A stretch of 64,000 nt of DNA from positions 2,604,001 to 2,668,000 of the forward strand of contig BSYQ01000011.1 of NCBI GenBank assembly GCA_030272585.1. Reading direction: 5' to 3'. The position numbers and the translations under genes were made by a program. The notes beneath the pieces are model-generated. The model did not search any database, was not told where the DNA came from, and saw only the letters and a program-made list of their open reading frames with translations. Source of the DNA: Bryopsis sp. KO-2023 (lineage: Eukaryota > Chlorophyta > Ulvophyceae > Bryopsidales > Bryopsidaceae). Shown one piece after another: positions 1-10,418 of this stretch. Each line of letters begins with the position of its first letter. Position 1 is the stretch's first letter.

Positions 1-835
1 GGGAAGGGGTGGACTGGGGTAAGGTCATGCAAATCCTCTACCTGGCTGAGGAAGATTCCAGACCCTCTGAAACGGAGGCTGGGGTGCTCACCTCGGGTCG
101 ACTGCAACTGCTTGAATTGGCCAGCGAGAAATGCGAAAGACCTGGGCTGATCAGGTTCACTGCTCAAGCTTCGCTGGAGGTTCGAGTTCGGAGTGCGTTG
201 GACGATTTGGGGGTGAGCTATTTAAAAAACGTGGAGATCGAGAAGCCGTGGCTGATGGCGTCCACCGTTTTGAAAGGCACCCCCTTGGCGATTGAAATCA
301 GTCAATCGAGCGATTACTCCATCAGCAAGAGCTCAGAGGTCGTCAGTCATGCTGCGTTTAGGGACAGACTGCTTCGTAAATCGGGGCACAAGGTGGGTGG
401 ATTGTCAGATGTTGGGAAATTTTCGATCTGTGGACTTGTTTTCATTTCATTGGATATTGAAACTTGAATTGTGGGTGACTCACTCACTCTTTCCTCTCTC
501 TCCCCCCCCCCCCAAAAAAAAAAACCCTCAATCGACATGTGTTTTTCTGAATGAGCTGGATGCTGAATAAGCGTTGTCACCCTTTTTCTCTTTCTTTGAG
601 GGGGAAAAAAAGTGAGTAGGAGTTTTAAATCAAACGATGATGAATTTTTTATTTGTTCGTTTCGTTTTGTTGTTTTTTTTTTTGTAAAAGAAGGTTCTTT
701 TCAAAAGGATTTTGTTTGTTCTTGTTGAAACAGGTTCTTAGATTGTCTTCGACAGAAATTTTGAAACCTGATGGAATGAATTTCACTGCGGTGCTGAAGA
801 GAAAATTAAAAGACAACTATGGGATCAGAATTTAG
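1..835 (+). CDS. RAP-domain protein, C-terminal part (partial at window start)
   Basis: The reading frame is open from the window edge to 392, where AAG|GTGGGT forms a donor. It resumes in phase at 734 after an ACAG acceptor and ends with TAG at 833-835. The joined C-terminus fits a RAP domain: a segment around AIEISQSSDYS matches the core strand that usually reads AIEVDGPxHF, followed by a conserved helix (FRDRLLRKSGHK), then VLRLSSTEILKP and a final KRKLKDNYGI helix. RAP proteins are typically organelle-targeted RNA-binding factors, such as octotricopeptide or FASTK-type proteins, acting on mitochondrial or plastid transcripts. The N-terminal part lies outside the window, so organelle and repeat type cannot be judged. 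Without the intron the frame would run on to a TGA at 465 and lose the domain's end. The usual Gly-Pro after the core Glu is replaced by Ser-Gln, so the fold assignment is likely but not certain. Confidence 0.68.
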
Positions 836-2204
836 ATTTGCAGGAAAATCGCAGGGGGGGAAATTATGACAAACTAAAAAAGAAGGAAAGAAAAAAGAAG
901 AGAAAGAAAGACTGGAAGGAAGAAAAATATTATCGTTTTCCCACCACAAGAGTTGGAAGATAGACTTCGGGTGTTTTTTAGTTAGATGCACGTACCCACT
1001 TTTTTTTTTACTATTCTTTTTAATAGTTTTTTTCTTGCCAAATATGTGTTTCGGGATTTTGATTGTAATTGCGCAAGCCGCAACCTTAGCATTTGCATGC
1101 ATCATACCCCTTGGCAAACAAGAAACTTGCATTTGGACTTTCTTTTTCGTTTATTGTTCGTATCATGCTTGCATGCAGAATTTTAACGGAGTTCTGGAAT
1201 ACATTGTGAAAGCCCAAATCGTGCCAGAAACTAAAATAGTGATCCCTCCATGAACGAAAGCAATGAAGAGTCTCAAATATAATTTACCCCCCCCCCCCCC
1301 CTCCCCCCCCACACGCACACGCACATGAGCAAGAAGCCAAGAAAAGGGGAAAAAAAGGAAGGATATCGGGGGCCAATTGCATTTTCTTCATGTTATATGC
1401 GCAATGAAGTGTTTCTTCGAAATGGAAGAGTTGCCATATTTGCTGGTTTTGCTTAACAGGTCGAACTTGTTTCTTTCTTCCTCTCTTGTATTTGCTTCAG
1501 CCCCACCCTGTCTTGCTTGCAACTCTTTTTATCACCCCCAACAACATGTAACTCCAGTTCTTGCACTGTCTAAGCAGCTTTCCTAGTTCCATTCCAGTTC
1601 CTTCCCAAGGGTATTGTTTTATCCAAGCATCACCATTGACTGTTGATTCAACAGTGTTGAATCAACAGTAAATGGTCGTTGAGGTCCTCAACGACCTGCG
1701 GGATCAGCACCATCCGAAAAGTTTTTGGAAGGGTTTTTTTTTGCTGTTTTTATTTTGGTGACGTGGGTTGGTGTTTTCATGTCTATATTCTATTTCTTGA
1801 AATTCATGCTGACCACGTGTCCATAATATCTTTGGTTCAGTGTCTTTGGTTGTAATTGATTGATTGATTGTCCTTGGTTTGATTGTGGGGTATATTTGTG
1901 GACGATACATCCAAGGGAAAAGAATGATTGGTGCAATGACATTTTCTATTTGCTGCGGCACTGACCTGTGTTGTTTTGTTACGATGCTCTTTGAGGAACC
2001 TGTTCAAGCAGGGAGGTCTGTGGAAAGATGTATGTCTAGGGGAATGGAACATAAATGGAAGTTAAAAGAAGGATGATCGTTGCGTTTGCAAGTTGGGGTT
2101 GCTTTGTCACATGTTGCTGATCGAATGGATTGTTGTTTGTTTTCGTGCTGACTCTTCGTGTAAAAGGGAGTAGCTCGCAACACTTTCGCCATTTTATTGC
2201 ACGG
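836..2204. other. Intergenic, no gene seen
   Basis: This is AT-rich spacer between the RAP gene and the LTR element. It contains a C-run (about 1288-1308), T-runs and short unconvincing ORFs. The one structured item is a pair of abutting palindromes at 1633-1696, listed separately. Confidence 0.6.
1633..1696. repeat. Two abutting near-perfect hairpins
   Basis: The first palindrome has 21-base arms (1633-1653 and 1655-1675) around a single central G, with one mismatch; its inner part reads TGTTGATTCAACA. The second has 11-base perfect arms (GGTCGTTGAGG, 1674-1684, and its complement 1686-1696) around a single T. They share two bases, so the region is a double cruciform-forming sequence. No terminal duplication was identified. 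It could be a tiny foldback element remnant or a transcription end structure for the RAP gene. Confidence 0.75.
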
Positions 2205-2382
2205 TGTTGAAACCACAGTATAAAAAACCACAGTTTTTTACAGAGAGTCAAAATTGTTCCCCACTCACTTCCTAAATACACAAACTTAGAACTCGACTAA
2301 CATCCCTCAGCCAGGCGGCGCTTTGACTTGCGCGATCCACATGTCTCACTAAACAGCCCATTCGATCCCAATGGGTTTTACA
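2205..2382 (-). repeat. 3' LTR of the 2.2-7.9 kb element
   Basis: 178 bp, TG...CA on the plus strand, and by eye identical to 7694-7871. It lies downstream of the pol stop on the minus strand. Left flank is ACGG, matching the right flank of the other LTR. Confidence 0.93.
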
Positions 2383-2618
2383 CGCTTCACTGCGCCTTAA
2401 CTAAAAGAAAAAAATCAAGTTTCGGAGGGTGGGCCCATAATTCAACGAAAGAAATGAAAAAGAGAACCTTTTGAGCAAACGTTTGCCCACTGACTCGCTT
2501 ATCCAAACCCACTCGAAAACGAAATAAACACACGAACCACAGCCTTTTCAGTGAAGGCCAAGAAAAAGAAAAAACAAATCGGAAAATAAAACTGGAACTT
2601 CTCTGTCGAAAAAATCCC

Positions 2619-5600
2619 CTAATAATAGGGTTTGATATCGTTTTCATGCACCACATTCGATGCTTTTCTGCCCCTTTTGACGACTTTCGGGCCATGTATG
2701 GGCGTAACCTGCCAAAGATGTCCACCCATCGGTTTCACGAGTTGGTAGGGTCCCTTCCAACGTTTCGCGAATTTTTGATCCAGGCGCGCAGCTCTGACGG
2801 AGTCCCACACGTAAACGCGTTCGCCAATATAATGCGTGTGTCGGGAAGTCCTTAGCTGCGCGTTATACTTTTCTCGTGACGCCTTTAGGCGAGCTTGCGC
2901 AGCCGCCCAGTCTTGTGAAGATCCCTCCCACAGCTCCATGGGGGATTGTCCAGTCGTCAGATGGGGAGTAGTCGCGATAGCTTCGATAGCGCGCTCCAAA
3001 TGCGACTCCCAGGTTCCTCCGCCACTCAGAAGGAAGCGCCGAATACGATCCACCAGAGTGCGGTTAAACCGTTCGACGATCCCATTACTCTGGTGAGCAT
3101 GAGGCGCGATGCGCCGAACCTTGATGTTTTGCGAGGCACAGAAGTCCTCGAAAAGTCGAGACACGAAATAGCTTGCCCCGTCAGTAATGATTTCGACTGG
3201 AACAGCCCCCACTTTCGCAATCCACATTTCGACTCCCTTGACAGCCGTCTTCGCACTAGCGTGCTCCGTGAGTTGCGCGTCGCCACGACGCGTCATGTGG
3301 TCGACGACTGTAAAAAGATATCGCTTCCGTCCATTGGTCGATATCGGCCCGATAAAGTCAAGGCTTACATGGGAACCAGGTGCAGTGGGTGACGAAATGG
3401 TGCCAAGAGGCACAGGAAGGGTTTTCCGACTGAAGCGCGCACAGGTGCGACAACGCTTTATCTCCTCCTCTATTTCGTGTTTGTTCGTGGGTATGCCTTG
3501 GGAGGTTAGAATTGCTTTAACCTTGTCCGTTCCCCAGTGACCCCAGTCGTGCGCTTTCCAAATCTCAGCACGAGTAGCGTTGATATTCACCGTCACTGGG
3601 ATCCTCCTCGACGCCGTCCAACGTGACAAAGCGTCGGCGATAGTATTGTATTCTCCAGGCAGGTACCGAATGGAGAGGCGATCGTTCGTGAAGTTGCCCA
3701 AAATCCACCCAAGTAACCGACTGACGCGCGAATCCGCGATTGCTGACGACTTTGGACGACTGATCAACCTGCGCCACGCGGATTCGGAGTCTGTCCACAG
3801 CACGAGCTTGGCGCCAGCCGTGATAGCTTTGACTTGGGCTAAAGCCCAGGTGATTCCGCGAAGTTCCCCCAAGTAGCTGCTGGTGACTTCGTCATTCGTC
3901 GACGAGTGGGAATTGATTCCAATAAGGAAACCCTCGTCGTAGTGTCCTGCGAACAGCGCATATCCATATCCCGCTTTCGACCAGTCTACCAGCAAGTGGT
4001 ATTCTTCCACTGGTTCGGAAAGGAGGAGCGCAGTGTGATGGGTCACGATTTTTCCCCAAATGTCCGCCACCAGCGATTCCGCCTGCAAACGATCCATCGT
4101 CGCGCCAGGCAGTAATAGGTCTTGTAGAGGCTTCATCCAGGCTGCAAGGTTAGGAACTGTTGGGCGACATACGTTCATGATGCCAATGATTTTGCGCACG
4201 TCTGCGACAGTGTGGATGCTGGGGATCGCGTCCTTCTGGCTCGCGATGTAGCTATCCAACGAGATGTGTCCTTGTGTGACATCATATCCCAAGAATCGAA
4301 CGTGATCACGATTCAGCTGCACCTTTTTCGCATTTACATGCAACTCCATATCATTCAGCTTCTGAAGTAAGGCGGCCACATTGGAGTCATGCTCCCGGTC
4401 ATTAGCTCCGCCTGTAATCAAATCGTCCACATATGGCACACACGCCACTTTGGATAGCGAGGAGGAGATTCTTGAGTGAAATAAAGCTCCTGAATTCGAC
4501 CACCCTTGGGGAAGCGTTTCATAGCAAAAACGCCTCCCCTTGTGTTCGAATCCAAATAACGCCGACAATTTGTTACACACCGGTAAATGGTGGTATCCTT
4601 CGGATAAATCCACCACTGTAAACTTCCGCCAATGTGGTGGTATCTCCCTGAGGGCCTGTAGAGTGCCAGGGAATTGCGTCCTCCATGTTTCTGAATACGA
4701 ATTCAGTTTTCGGAAATCAATCACTTGTCTCACCCCTTTTCCATCGCCCTTGCGCAAGAACATAACCGGAGACATGAACGCCTTTTCTGAAGGCGCGAGC
4801 TCCCGAATCACTTTTTGCTTGATCAACCGTTCAATGAAAGCCGTTGCTTCCCAATCAGCGACTTCTCCAGAGTGATACGCGATCCCAGTGTTCGTCAGGG
4901 GGATGTCGTCCAGGGGAATCCGCCATTCGATTTCGCGATGGCATACCGTCAGCTCCTGTAGAAACGAACTGCGTCCATATTCTTGGTCGGTCGCAAAAAC
5001 TGTTGGATAGCGCCGCACCCAATCTTCCACTGGTGCACTCGACGACGCTGCTGCAGTCGAAATCGGAAAAGCCTGGGCAGGGATGACATCATCGCCACAG
5101 GGAGCAGCGGACGACTCGTCCAACACTGGCGCGGTAGTTGCTCTGGGTGAGCAGGAGTCGCTGATGGTGGACGGCGACGCAGCCGCTGTGATGAGGGCAG
5201 CGGACGGTTTCGTGGGGCGAGTCGTCAGGGGAGATGCAGTTGAGTCATCGGGTGATTCACTCACTGCGAATCGAACTGCTTTAAGTTTCGCAGTGAGTTG
5301 CGTCGTGGCTGACCCTGGGTTGGTCACAGGCTCGTCGGACATAGGACAGATTGCAGCTGTCAGTGCGTCTGGCACTGGAACTGGTTCTGGTTCGACGAAA
5401 ACATTCGTGTTCGGCTCTGTGATAGGCGTTTGCTGAATGTGCTTCACGTAGTGAAGCGTGCTCCCAGCAGAGATCAGAATCGACATCACCAACAGCTTTT
5501 GGCTCAGCATCCTTGCAATTTTCGTCGCATTACTCAGGAAGACTCGACAGTCTCCATTGCGCCCAATCGTGCAAGACAATTGCACTTGGGCTACACCATT

Positions 5601-7694
5601 GCAAATCGCTCCTCGAATTCCACCGCCGGTTACTCTGAAGGGCAACACAACATTTCTGTTCTCGCCCGGTCCCAAAACAAGTGGCTTCCCCAAGGGAAGC
5701 TCGATTCTGTCATCACGCCGAACGATTTTGGCACCCTTCAACTCCTGAGTTTCTTGAAGTCGAACATCTGTTGGCATCAGGGAAGCTGAAGGGAGTGACT
5801 CAGCTTGGCGCACACTATGGCAGTGAACGTGAAATCCGTCCCCATCGATCAATCGCCCATTTTCGCAATCCACGCTTAATTTTAGCTCGTGTAGAAGGGG
5901 GAGTCCTAGCACGAACTTAGGAACGTCGACCACATAAAACGTGGCAGTTCGCGACCATGGGCCGATCTGCACCTCCAAATCGATCTTCCCGACTGGCACC
6001 TTTCGTAACTCGTCCGAGAATCCCGAAATCGTAACCTGCTGTTGCATGCGCTCAACACCCAACCCATGTCGTTTAGTGAACGCCAACGGGATCAGGTTGA
6101 TCTCCGACCCAGGATCCACCAGCCCATCCTCGAGACGCACTCCACGCAACGCGCGAAACCTGACGAAGAGTTGTTTCCTCCCCACGCTGGTGCTCTGAAT
6201 GGTCGCGACGCTGACGTCTGGAGGTGTGACCTCGACGTCTGGGCGCGATTCGTATTCCTGGAGCGCTTCGAAGGCGCGAGCGACGTCGTCGACAGTGCCA
6301 GTCGCGCCAGCACTCACAGTTCCTCGCCTACCACTGCGACATCTGTCCGCAGTATGGCCCTCCTTTCCACAGGAAAAACAGCGAATGGTTCTGGGACACT
6401 CGCGAAAAGTGTGACCGCTCTGGCGACAGTTGCGACAAACAGAATCCTGGCCACGTCGACCACCTTTGGAGCTCTCCTGGGCACTCGTCGTCGACGTGCG
6501 AGGTGGTCGGGGTAGTTGCGACTCGCGCGCAGGGCGCAGGTCATCCTTGAAAAGTCGCTGACGTCCCTCTTTCTTGAAGAACTCCATCACGTGTTCGAAA
6601 GTGATGTCAACTGGATCGACCCCCAGGATGTCGAGGTAGATCATAATCTTGTCAATCACTCCATGGGGAAGCTTCCCGAGTACGACTGACATCGCTGCGC
6701 GTAAGTCTGGTGCGCCTTTGCTTTTGAAAGTTAGATAACAGCGTCCGATAAATCCAACCCAATCCTCGTCCTGGCGCTTCATCATTCCTTTAAGCGTCGG
6801 CAGCAGGTCCACCTCCATATCCTCCAACACGAGATCGTCCAACAACAAGCAAACTCGACGCCACAACGCCTCCATATCCACGTTTTTTCCTTCGAAAGTC
6901 ACATTGGAGTGGTTGGGGGGGAGTGACTGCCCGCCAGTACTTTCTGAAATCAAGTCTTGAATAGAATCCAAGATAATCGAAGTAACATCAGCTTCTGAGT
7001 CGAACATGGCCCACAGCGCCCTGATTCTCGTCGCTATATCGGGATAAGTGATTCCCAAGTCACGCATGACGCGTTTCTGGATGCGGCGGTTCCACGTTTG
7101 TATCGTCCCTGCGCCTTTCACGCTCACTGCGCCGCCCACTCGGCGTTCCGACTCACGAACTCGCACTGGACCACGCCTCTTGCAGATCCACGTGATAAAA
7201 CCCGCCGTGATACTCCCCACAAGGTAGCAGGTCGCCTGCACAGCGAGGACCAACCAGTCGCGCTCATCTTGCTGTAGGGTGGACGAAGAGTCAGCTTCTT
7301 CGTGAGGTGTGGGCGGAGGTGGTGGAGAGTGTGTCGTCGGCGGGATCAGCTCCTCTCTACTGCCCGCGGGATAGCTGGGAGGAGGTGAGTAAGGCGGCTG
7401 GAGATCTGTGGGAGGAGGTGGTGGTGGCTTTTGGGAAAGCGTTCGCTCGATCGTGTCTAAGAGTTCCCCTCTGACACTATTAGCCGCCAGGACGAGCTTC
7501 CTGGTCTCTTGTATTTCCATTCGTAGTTCGGAGACGATATGACTCAACTCTTCCGTCTCCGTCTCTTCTTTCGCAGCCGACACTTCACTGGAAGTGAAAA
7601 ACCACGCTCCTTTCACTGGCAGGGTGAACAGCCCAACTGCCAGTATCGCAATCAAAACGAGCCCTAGGACACCGGTCCTGAGCTCCGAAACCAT
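2619..7694 (-). CDS. Gag-Pol polyprotein of the LTR element (1691 aa, single frame)
   Basis: One open frame carries all parts. Residues 7-26 and 148-171 are strongly hydrophobic and look like membrane helices, the second followed by CKRR; between them lie a Glu-rich, coiled-coil-like stretch and a Pro-rich stretch (89-130). Gag follows, with two CCHC zinc knuckles (CRNCRQSGHTFREC at 420-433 and CFSCGKEGHTADRC at 439-452). The protease has VDPGSEINLI near 526-535. Reverse transcriptase has YVDD near 1088, then RNase H (LVDWSKAGYG, WTDSE). Integrase has an H2C2 zinc region and DDE residues in SLDFIGP, ITDGAS and NGIVERFN, and the protein ends in DIKPYY. No chromodomain is evident. The start ATG is made by the last LTR base and the primer-binding site. 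Hydrophobic helices at the N-terminus of Gag are unusual. Confidence 0.92.
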   Translation of the reverse strand: MVSELRTGVLGLVLIAILAVGLFTLPVKGAWFFTSSEVSAAKEETETEELSHIVSELRMEIQETRKLVLAANSVRGELLDTIERTLSQKPPPPPPTDLQPPYSPPPSYPAGSREELIPPTTHSPPPPPTPHEEADSSSTLQQDERDWLVLAVQATCYLVGSITAGFITWICKRRGPVRVRESERRVGGAVSVKGAGTIQTWNRRIQKRVMRDLGITYPDIATRIRALWAMFDSEADVTSIILDSIQDLISESTGGQSLPPNHSNVTFEGKNVDMEALWRRVCLLLDDLVLEDMEVDLLPTLKGMMKRQDEDWVGFIGRCYLTFKSKGAPDLRAAMSVVLGKLPHGVIDKIMIYLDILGVDPVDITFEHVMEFFKKEGRQRLFKDDLRPARESQLPRPPRTSTTSAQESSKGGRRGQDSVCRNCRQSGHTFRECPRTIRCFSCGKEGHTADRCRSGRRGTVSAGATGTVDDVARAFEALQEYESRPDVEVTPPDVSVATIQSTSVGRKQLFVRFRALRGVRLEDGLVDPGSEINLIPLAFTKRHGLGVERMQQQVTISGFSDELRKVPVGKIDLEVQIGPWSRTATFYVVDVPKFVLGLPLLHELKLSVDCENGRLIDGDGFHVHCHSVRQAESLPSASLMPTDVRLQETQELKGAKIVRRDDRIELPLGKPLVLGPGENRNVVLPFRVTGGGIRGAICNGVAQVQLSCTIGRNGDCRVFLSNATKIARMLSQKLLVMSILISAGSTLHYVKHIQQTPITEPNTNVFVEPEPVPVPDALTAAICPMSDEPVTNPGSATTQLTAKLKAVRFAVSESPDDSTASPLTTRPTKPSAALITAAASPSTISDSCSPRATTAPVLDESSAAPCGDDVIPAQAFPISTAAASSSAPVEDWVRRYPTVFATDQEYGRSSFLQELTVCHREIEWRIPLDDIPLTNTGIAYHSGEVADWEATAFIERLIKQKVIRELAPSEKAFMSPVMFLRKGDGKGVRQVIDFRKLNSYSETWRTQFPGTLQALREIPPHWRKFTVVDLSEGYHHLPVCNKLSALFGFEHKGRRFCYETLPQGWSNSGALFHSRISSSLSKVACVPYVDDLITGGANDREHDSNVAALLQKLNDMELHVNAKKVQLNRDHVRFLGYDVTQGHISLDSYIASQKDAIPSIHTVADVRKIIGIMNVCRPTVPNLAAWMKPLQDLLLPGATMDRLQAESLVADIWGKIVTHHTALLLSEPVEEYHLLVDWSKAGYGYALFAGHYDEGFLIGINSHSSTNDEVTSSYLGELRGITWALAQVKAITAGAKLVLWTDSESAWRRLISRPKSSAIADSRVSRLLGWILGNFTNDRLSIRYLPGEYNTIADALSRWTASRRIPVTVNINATRAEIWKAHDWGHWGTDKVKAILTSQGIPTNKHEIEEEIKRCRTCARFSRKTLPVPLGTISSPTAPGSHVSLDFIGPISTNGRKRYLFTVVDHMTRRGDAQLTEHASAKTAVKGVEMWIAKVGAVPVEIITDGASYFVSRLFEDFCASQNIKVRRIAPHAHQSNGIVERFNRTLVDRIRRFLLSGGGTWESHLERAIEAIATTPHLTTGQSPMELWEGSSQDWAAAQARLKASREKYNAQLRTSRHTHYIGERVYVWDSVRAARLDQKFAKRWKGPYQLVKPMGGHLWQVTPIHGPKVVKRGRKASNVVHENDIKPYY
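7682..7693 (-). other. Primer-binding site (TGGTTTCGGAGC)
   Basis: Read on the minus strand, the 12 bases directly after the 5' LTR begin TGG, as expected for pairing with a tRNA 3' CCA end. There is no spacer. The same 12 bases follow the inferred 5' LTR of the second element at 59765-59776. I cannot name the tRNA. Confidence 0.8.
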
Positions 7695-7871
7695 GTTGAA
7701 ACCACAGTATAAAAAACCACAGTTTTTTACAGAGAGTCAAAATTGTTCCCCACTCACTTCCTAAATACACAAACTTAGAACTCGACTAACATCCCTCAGC
7801 CAGGCGGCGCTTTGACTTGCGCGATCCACATGTCTCACTAAACAGCCCATTCGATCCCAATGGGTTTTACA
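7694..7871 (-). repeat. 5' LTR of the 2.2-7.9 kb element
   Basis: 178 bp, by eye identical to 2205-2382. Its right flank ACGG is the second copy of the target duplication. On the minus strand it reads TGTAAAACCC to GGTTTCAACA and abuts the primer-binding site. Confidence 0.93.
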
Positions 7872-10386
7872 ACGGCCAAACCTAAGTTCTGATCAGCCAG
7901 TCGATTTTCTAAAAAGTTTGGACATGAGCCACATTGTAAGACCCACTTGCAACAAAAGGGTCAGCAAAGTATCATAATCTCGCCCGAGTCCATCCATTGA
8001 ATAATCCACTTTACAACAAGATTGCATAAACAAACACACACACAAAACCACCGCTCCCACATGACCAGAAAAAACAAATGTGTGCTTTATCCACCCCTCC
8101 ATGAACACAATGTCTAAAATTCTGAATCTGAACCAACTGTCCAGCAACAACCCCCACCCCCGACACACACGTATATAAAAGTAAATACATTTGTTTTGGC
8201 CACTCTTACAACTTTCCTGCAAGAAAAAACATACCTAGGAAAAAAACAGACCCAAAAAAAACAAGGCACCACCGGGAGGCATGAGCCCTTCTCATTCACC
8301 ACTTAATGGACCAAAACAAAGACACTGTGGCTTATGTATATATACTAAAAAAATTATATGCAACACTTTCATACCATGAACTATTTTTCACCCCAAGCAA
8401 CCCCCCCCCCATATGTTTAGGTCGACGACCAAAAAAAAAAAAAGGAAGATAAGAACTCTTTCTTTAAGAGGCCCGCTCTCTTAAATTCCCATTTTCCCAT
8501 TTTTTTACTCTCTTTCTTTACTGTGGGGTCATATCACAGACCCCAGCGCTGCTCCCAACTTCAAATTGAAATCTCAAATAGACATTCCATCGCTAATACA
8601 TTTTCTTTTTTCTATTTTGTTGAGAGGAGATACACAAAAATAGACCCCCCCAAAAAAAAAATAAAATAAAAGCCGATGATCATTTTTGCCTTCACCTTTT
8701 TTCTTTCTTTTGGATGTTTCTGATGAATAAATCTCCAATTGCTTTCGGTATGGAATAATAAATCAGAAAGGAAGCAAAGAAAAACTGAAAAGGCTGTCCA
8801 GATATTGAAACGTGAAGAAAAAACAAGCAAGTTGTCAAGATGACCCTCCACCTTCCCTTATATAATGGGGGAAAAAAACCTTATTGAATTGCCACATAAT
8901 TAACCCTGCATCTTTTTCTCTTTTCCCTAGAATTACCTTTTTTCCTTCTTCCTGCTCTCTTTTTCGATGTCCCATGCCAAAATATTAAGGGGAAAAAAAA
9001 TTGAAGGAAAAAAACAACAGAAGAGACTCCATGCAATAGCCATTTCGTGGATGCATGGGTTATTTTTCCTTCTTTTTTTCGGTTTTTGTTTCCACGACAA
9101 GTCTTTTTACATATAACCTCATAAAACCTCATAGAAATATCCAACGCCACAAAACATAAAGAATGAGATTTGGAGAAAAAAAAACAAAACAAACCCACCT
9201 CCCCCCCCAAAAAGAAAAAAACAAAACAAAACAAAACACAAATGTCACCACAACATCCTCATACATAGAGAGCAAAGGGCAAGAAAAAAAGAGAGAAAAA
9301 AAAATGCTGAGGGCTGACCCATGTCAGACAATGTTTATTTTTCTGTCAACACCGGAGCCCTTAATTTAAGCGAAGATTTTCCCTCCTTGAAAATACGGTC
9401 GAAGGAAAAACCGCCATTCCTCTCTCTTCTTTCCTCCAATATTCTTCTGTGTCCCCCCTCCCCCCTTCTGCTCTTTGCAGTTGGCCAAAAGACCCCAAAA
9501 AAGCTCTTTTTCTTTTTCAATCCCTTCTTTCCTCTCAAAGAAAAAGAGAAGAACGAGCGAACAGGCACACTCCGAACAAACACCAGTGTAGATAATTCTC
9601 AGATGCGAAAACAAAACACACCACCACAATATAATATGAAATTTTTACTCCACAACTTTTCTTTCTTCCCTGGGACATGAAAATTAACCCCATTCCTTTC
9701 CGAACCCTTTCAAATGAATCTTTCCTTGTATTTTTTCCCCCTCCTTTCTGTCTATTTATCTCTCCACCCAAGTCATTATGCAAAAATTATGTCGATATGC
9801 ACTTTTTTTCTCATCCTTTTCTCATTTTTTTTCCCTTTCCCTTACTGTTTAATTTTTTTTTTTCCACAGCCCACCCCAAAGACTCGTCATCCAAAAAAAT
9901 AAAATGTGTCCCAGCTACAGTGTCGATTTTTTCTTTTTGGCAATTTTGGAAATCTGAAAAACATAAACCTCAACAAAGAAAGCAACAATCCCTTTTTCTC
10001 CTCCACCAACCGAGAAAAGAAACGGGGAGGTGAAGAGAGAGACAGAAAAAGTCGAGCTTTCTTCACAGGAAAATGCAATCTCACTTTCTACAAGAAAAAG
10101 CATTCTCTCTTCCCCCCCCCCCGCAAAAAAAAAAAAGAAAAAAAGAACCCCGCCAGAGTCACTTTTTTTACTTTTCCGTTTTCTTCATTTACGTATTTTC
10201 CCACAGTATTTGAAAGATTGCGATTTCCTCTTTTTTTTGTTAACAGGGTAGAATAGCTTTTCCTCTCCTGACCTATATCTCCACCTCGGAACCACCCCAC
10301 AGCAAATAAAACCCCTAAAACAAAAACTCACCATTCTTTCGTCATTCCATTGGCCAAGTCTTGCCCAGTCTACATACTCCACATTT

Positions 10387-10418
<32 letters not shown>

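Larger units (their letters stand above)
2205..7871 (-). mobile_element. Ty3/gypsy-type LTR retrotransposon, looks whole and young
   Basis: Two 178-bp direct repeats (2205-2382 and 7694-7871) start with TG, end with CA and look identical base for base. They are flanked by the 4-bp duplication ACGG (2201-2204 and 7872-7875). The element reads on the minus strand: 5' LTR at the right, a primer-binding site directly next to it, one long gag-pol frame (7694-2619), about 236 bases of 3' noncoding sequence, then the 3' LTR. The domain order protease, reverse transcriptase, RNase H, integrase places it in Ty3/gypsy. Identical LTRs and an uninterrupted frame argue for recent insertion. The LTRs are very short for this superfamily. 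Confidence 0.93.
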
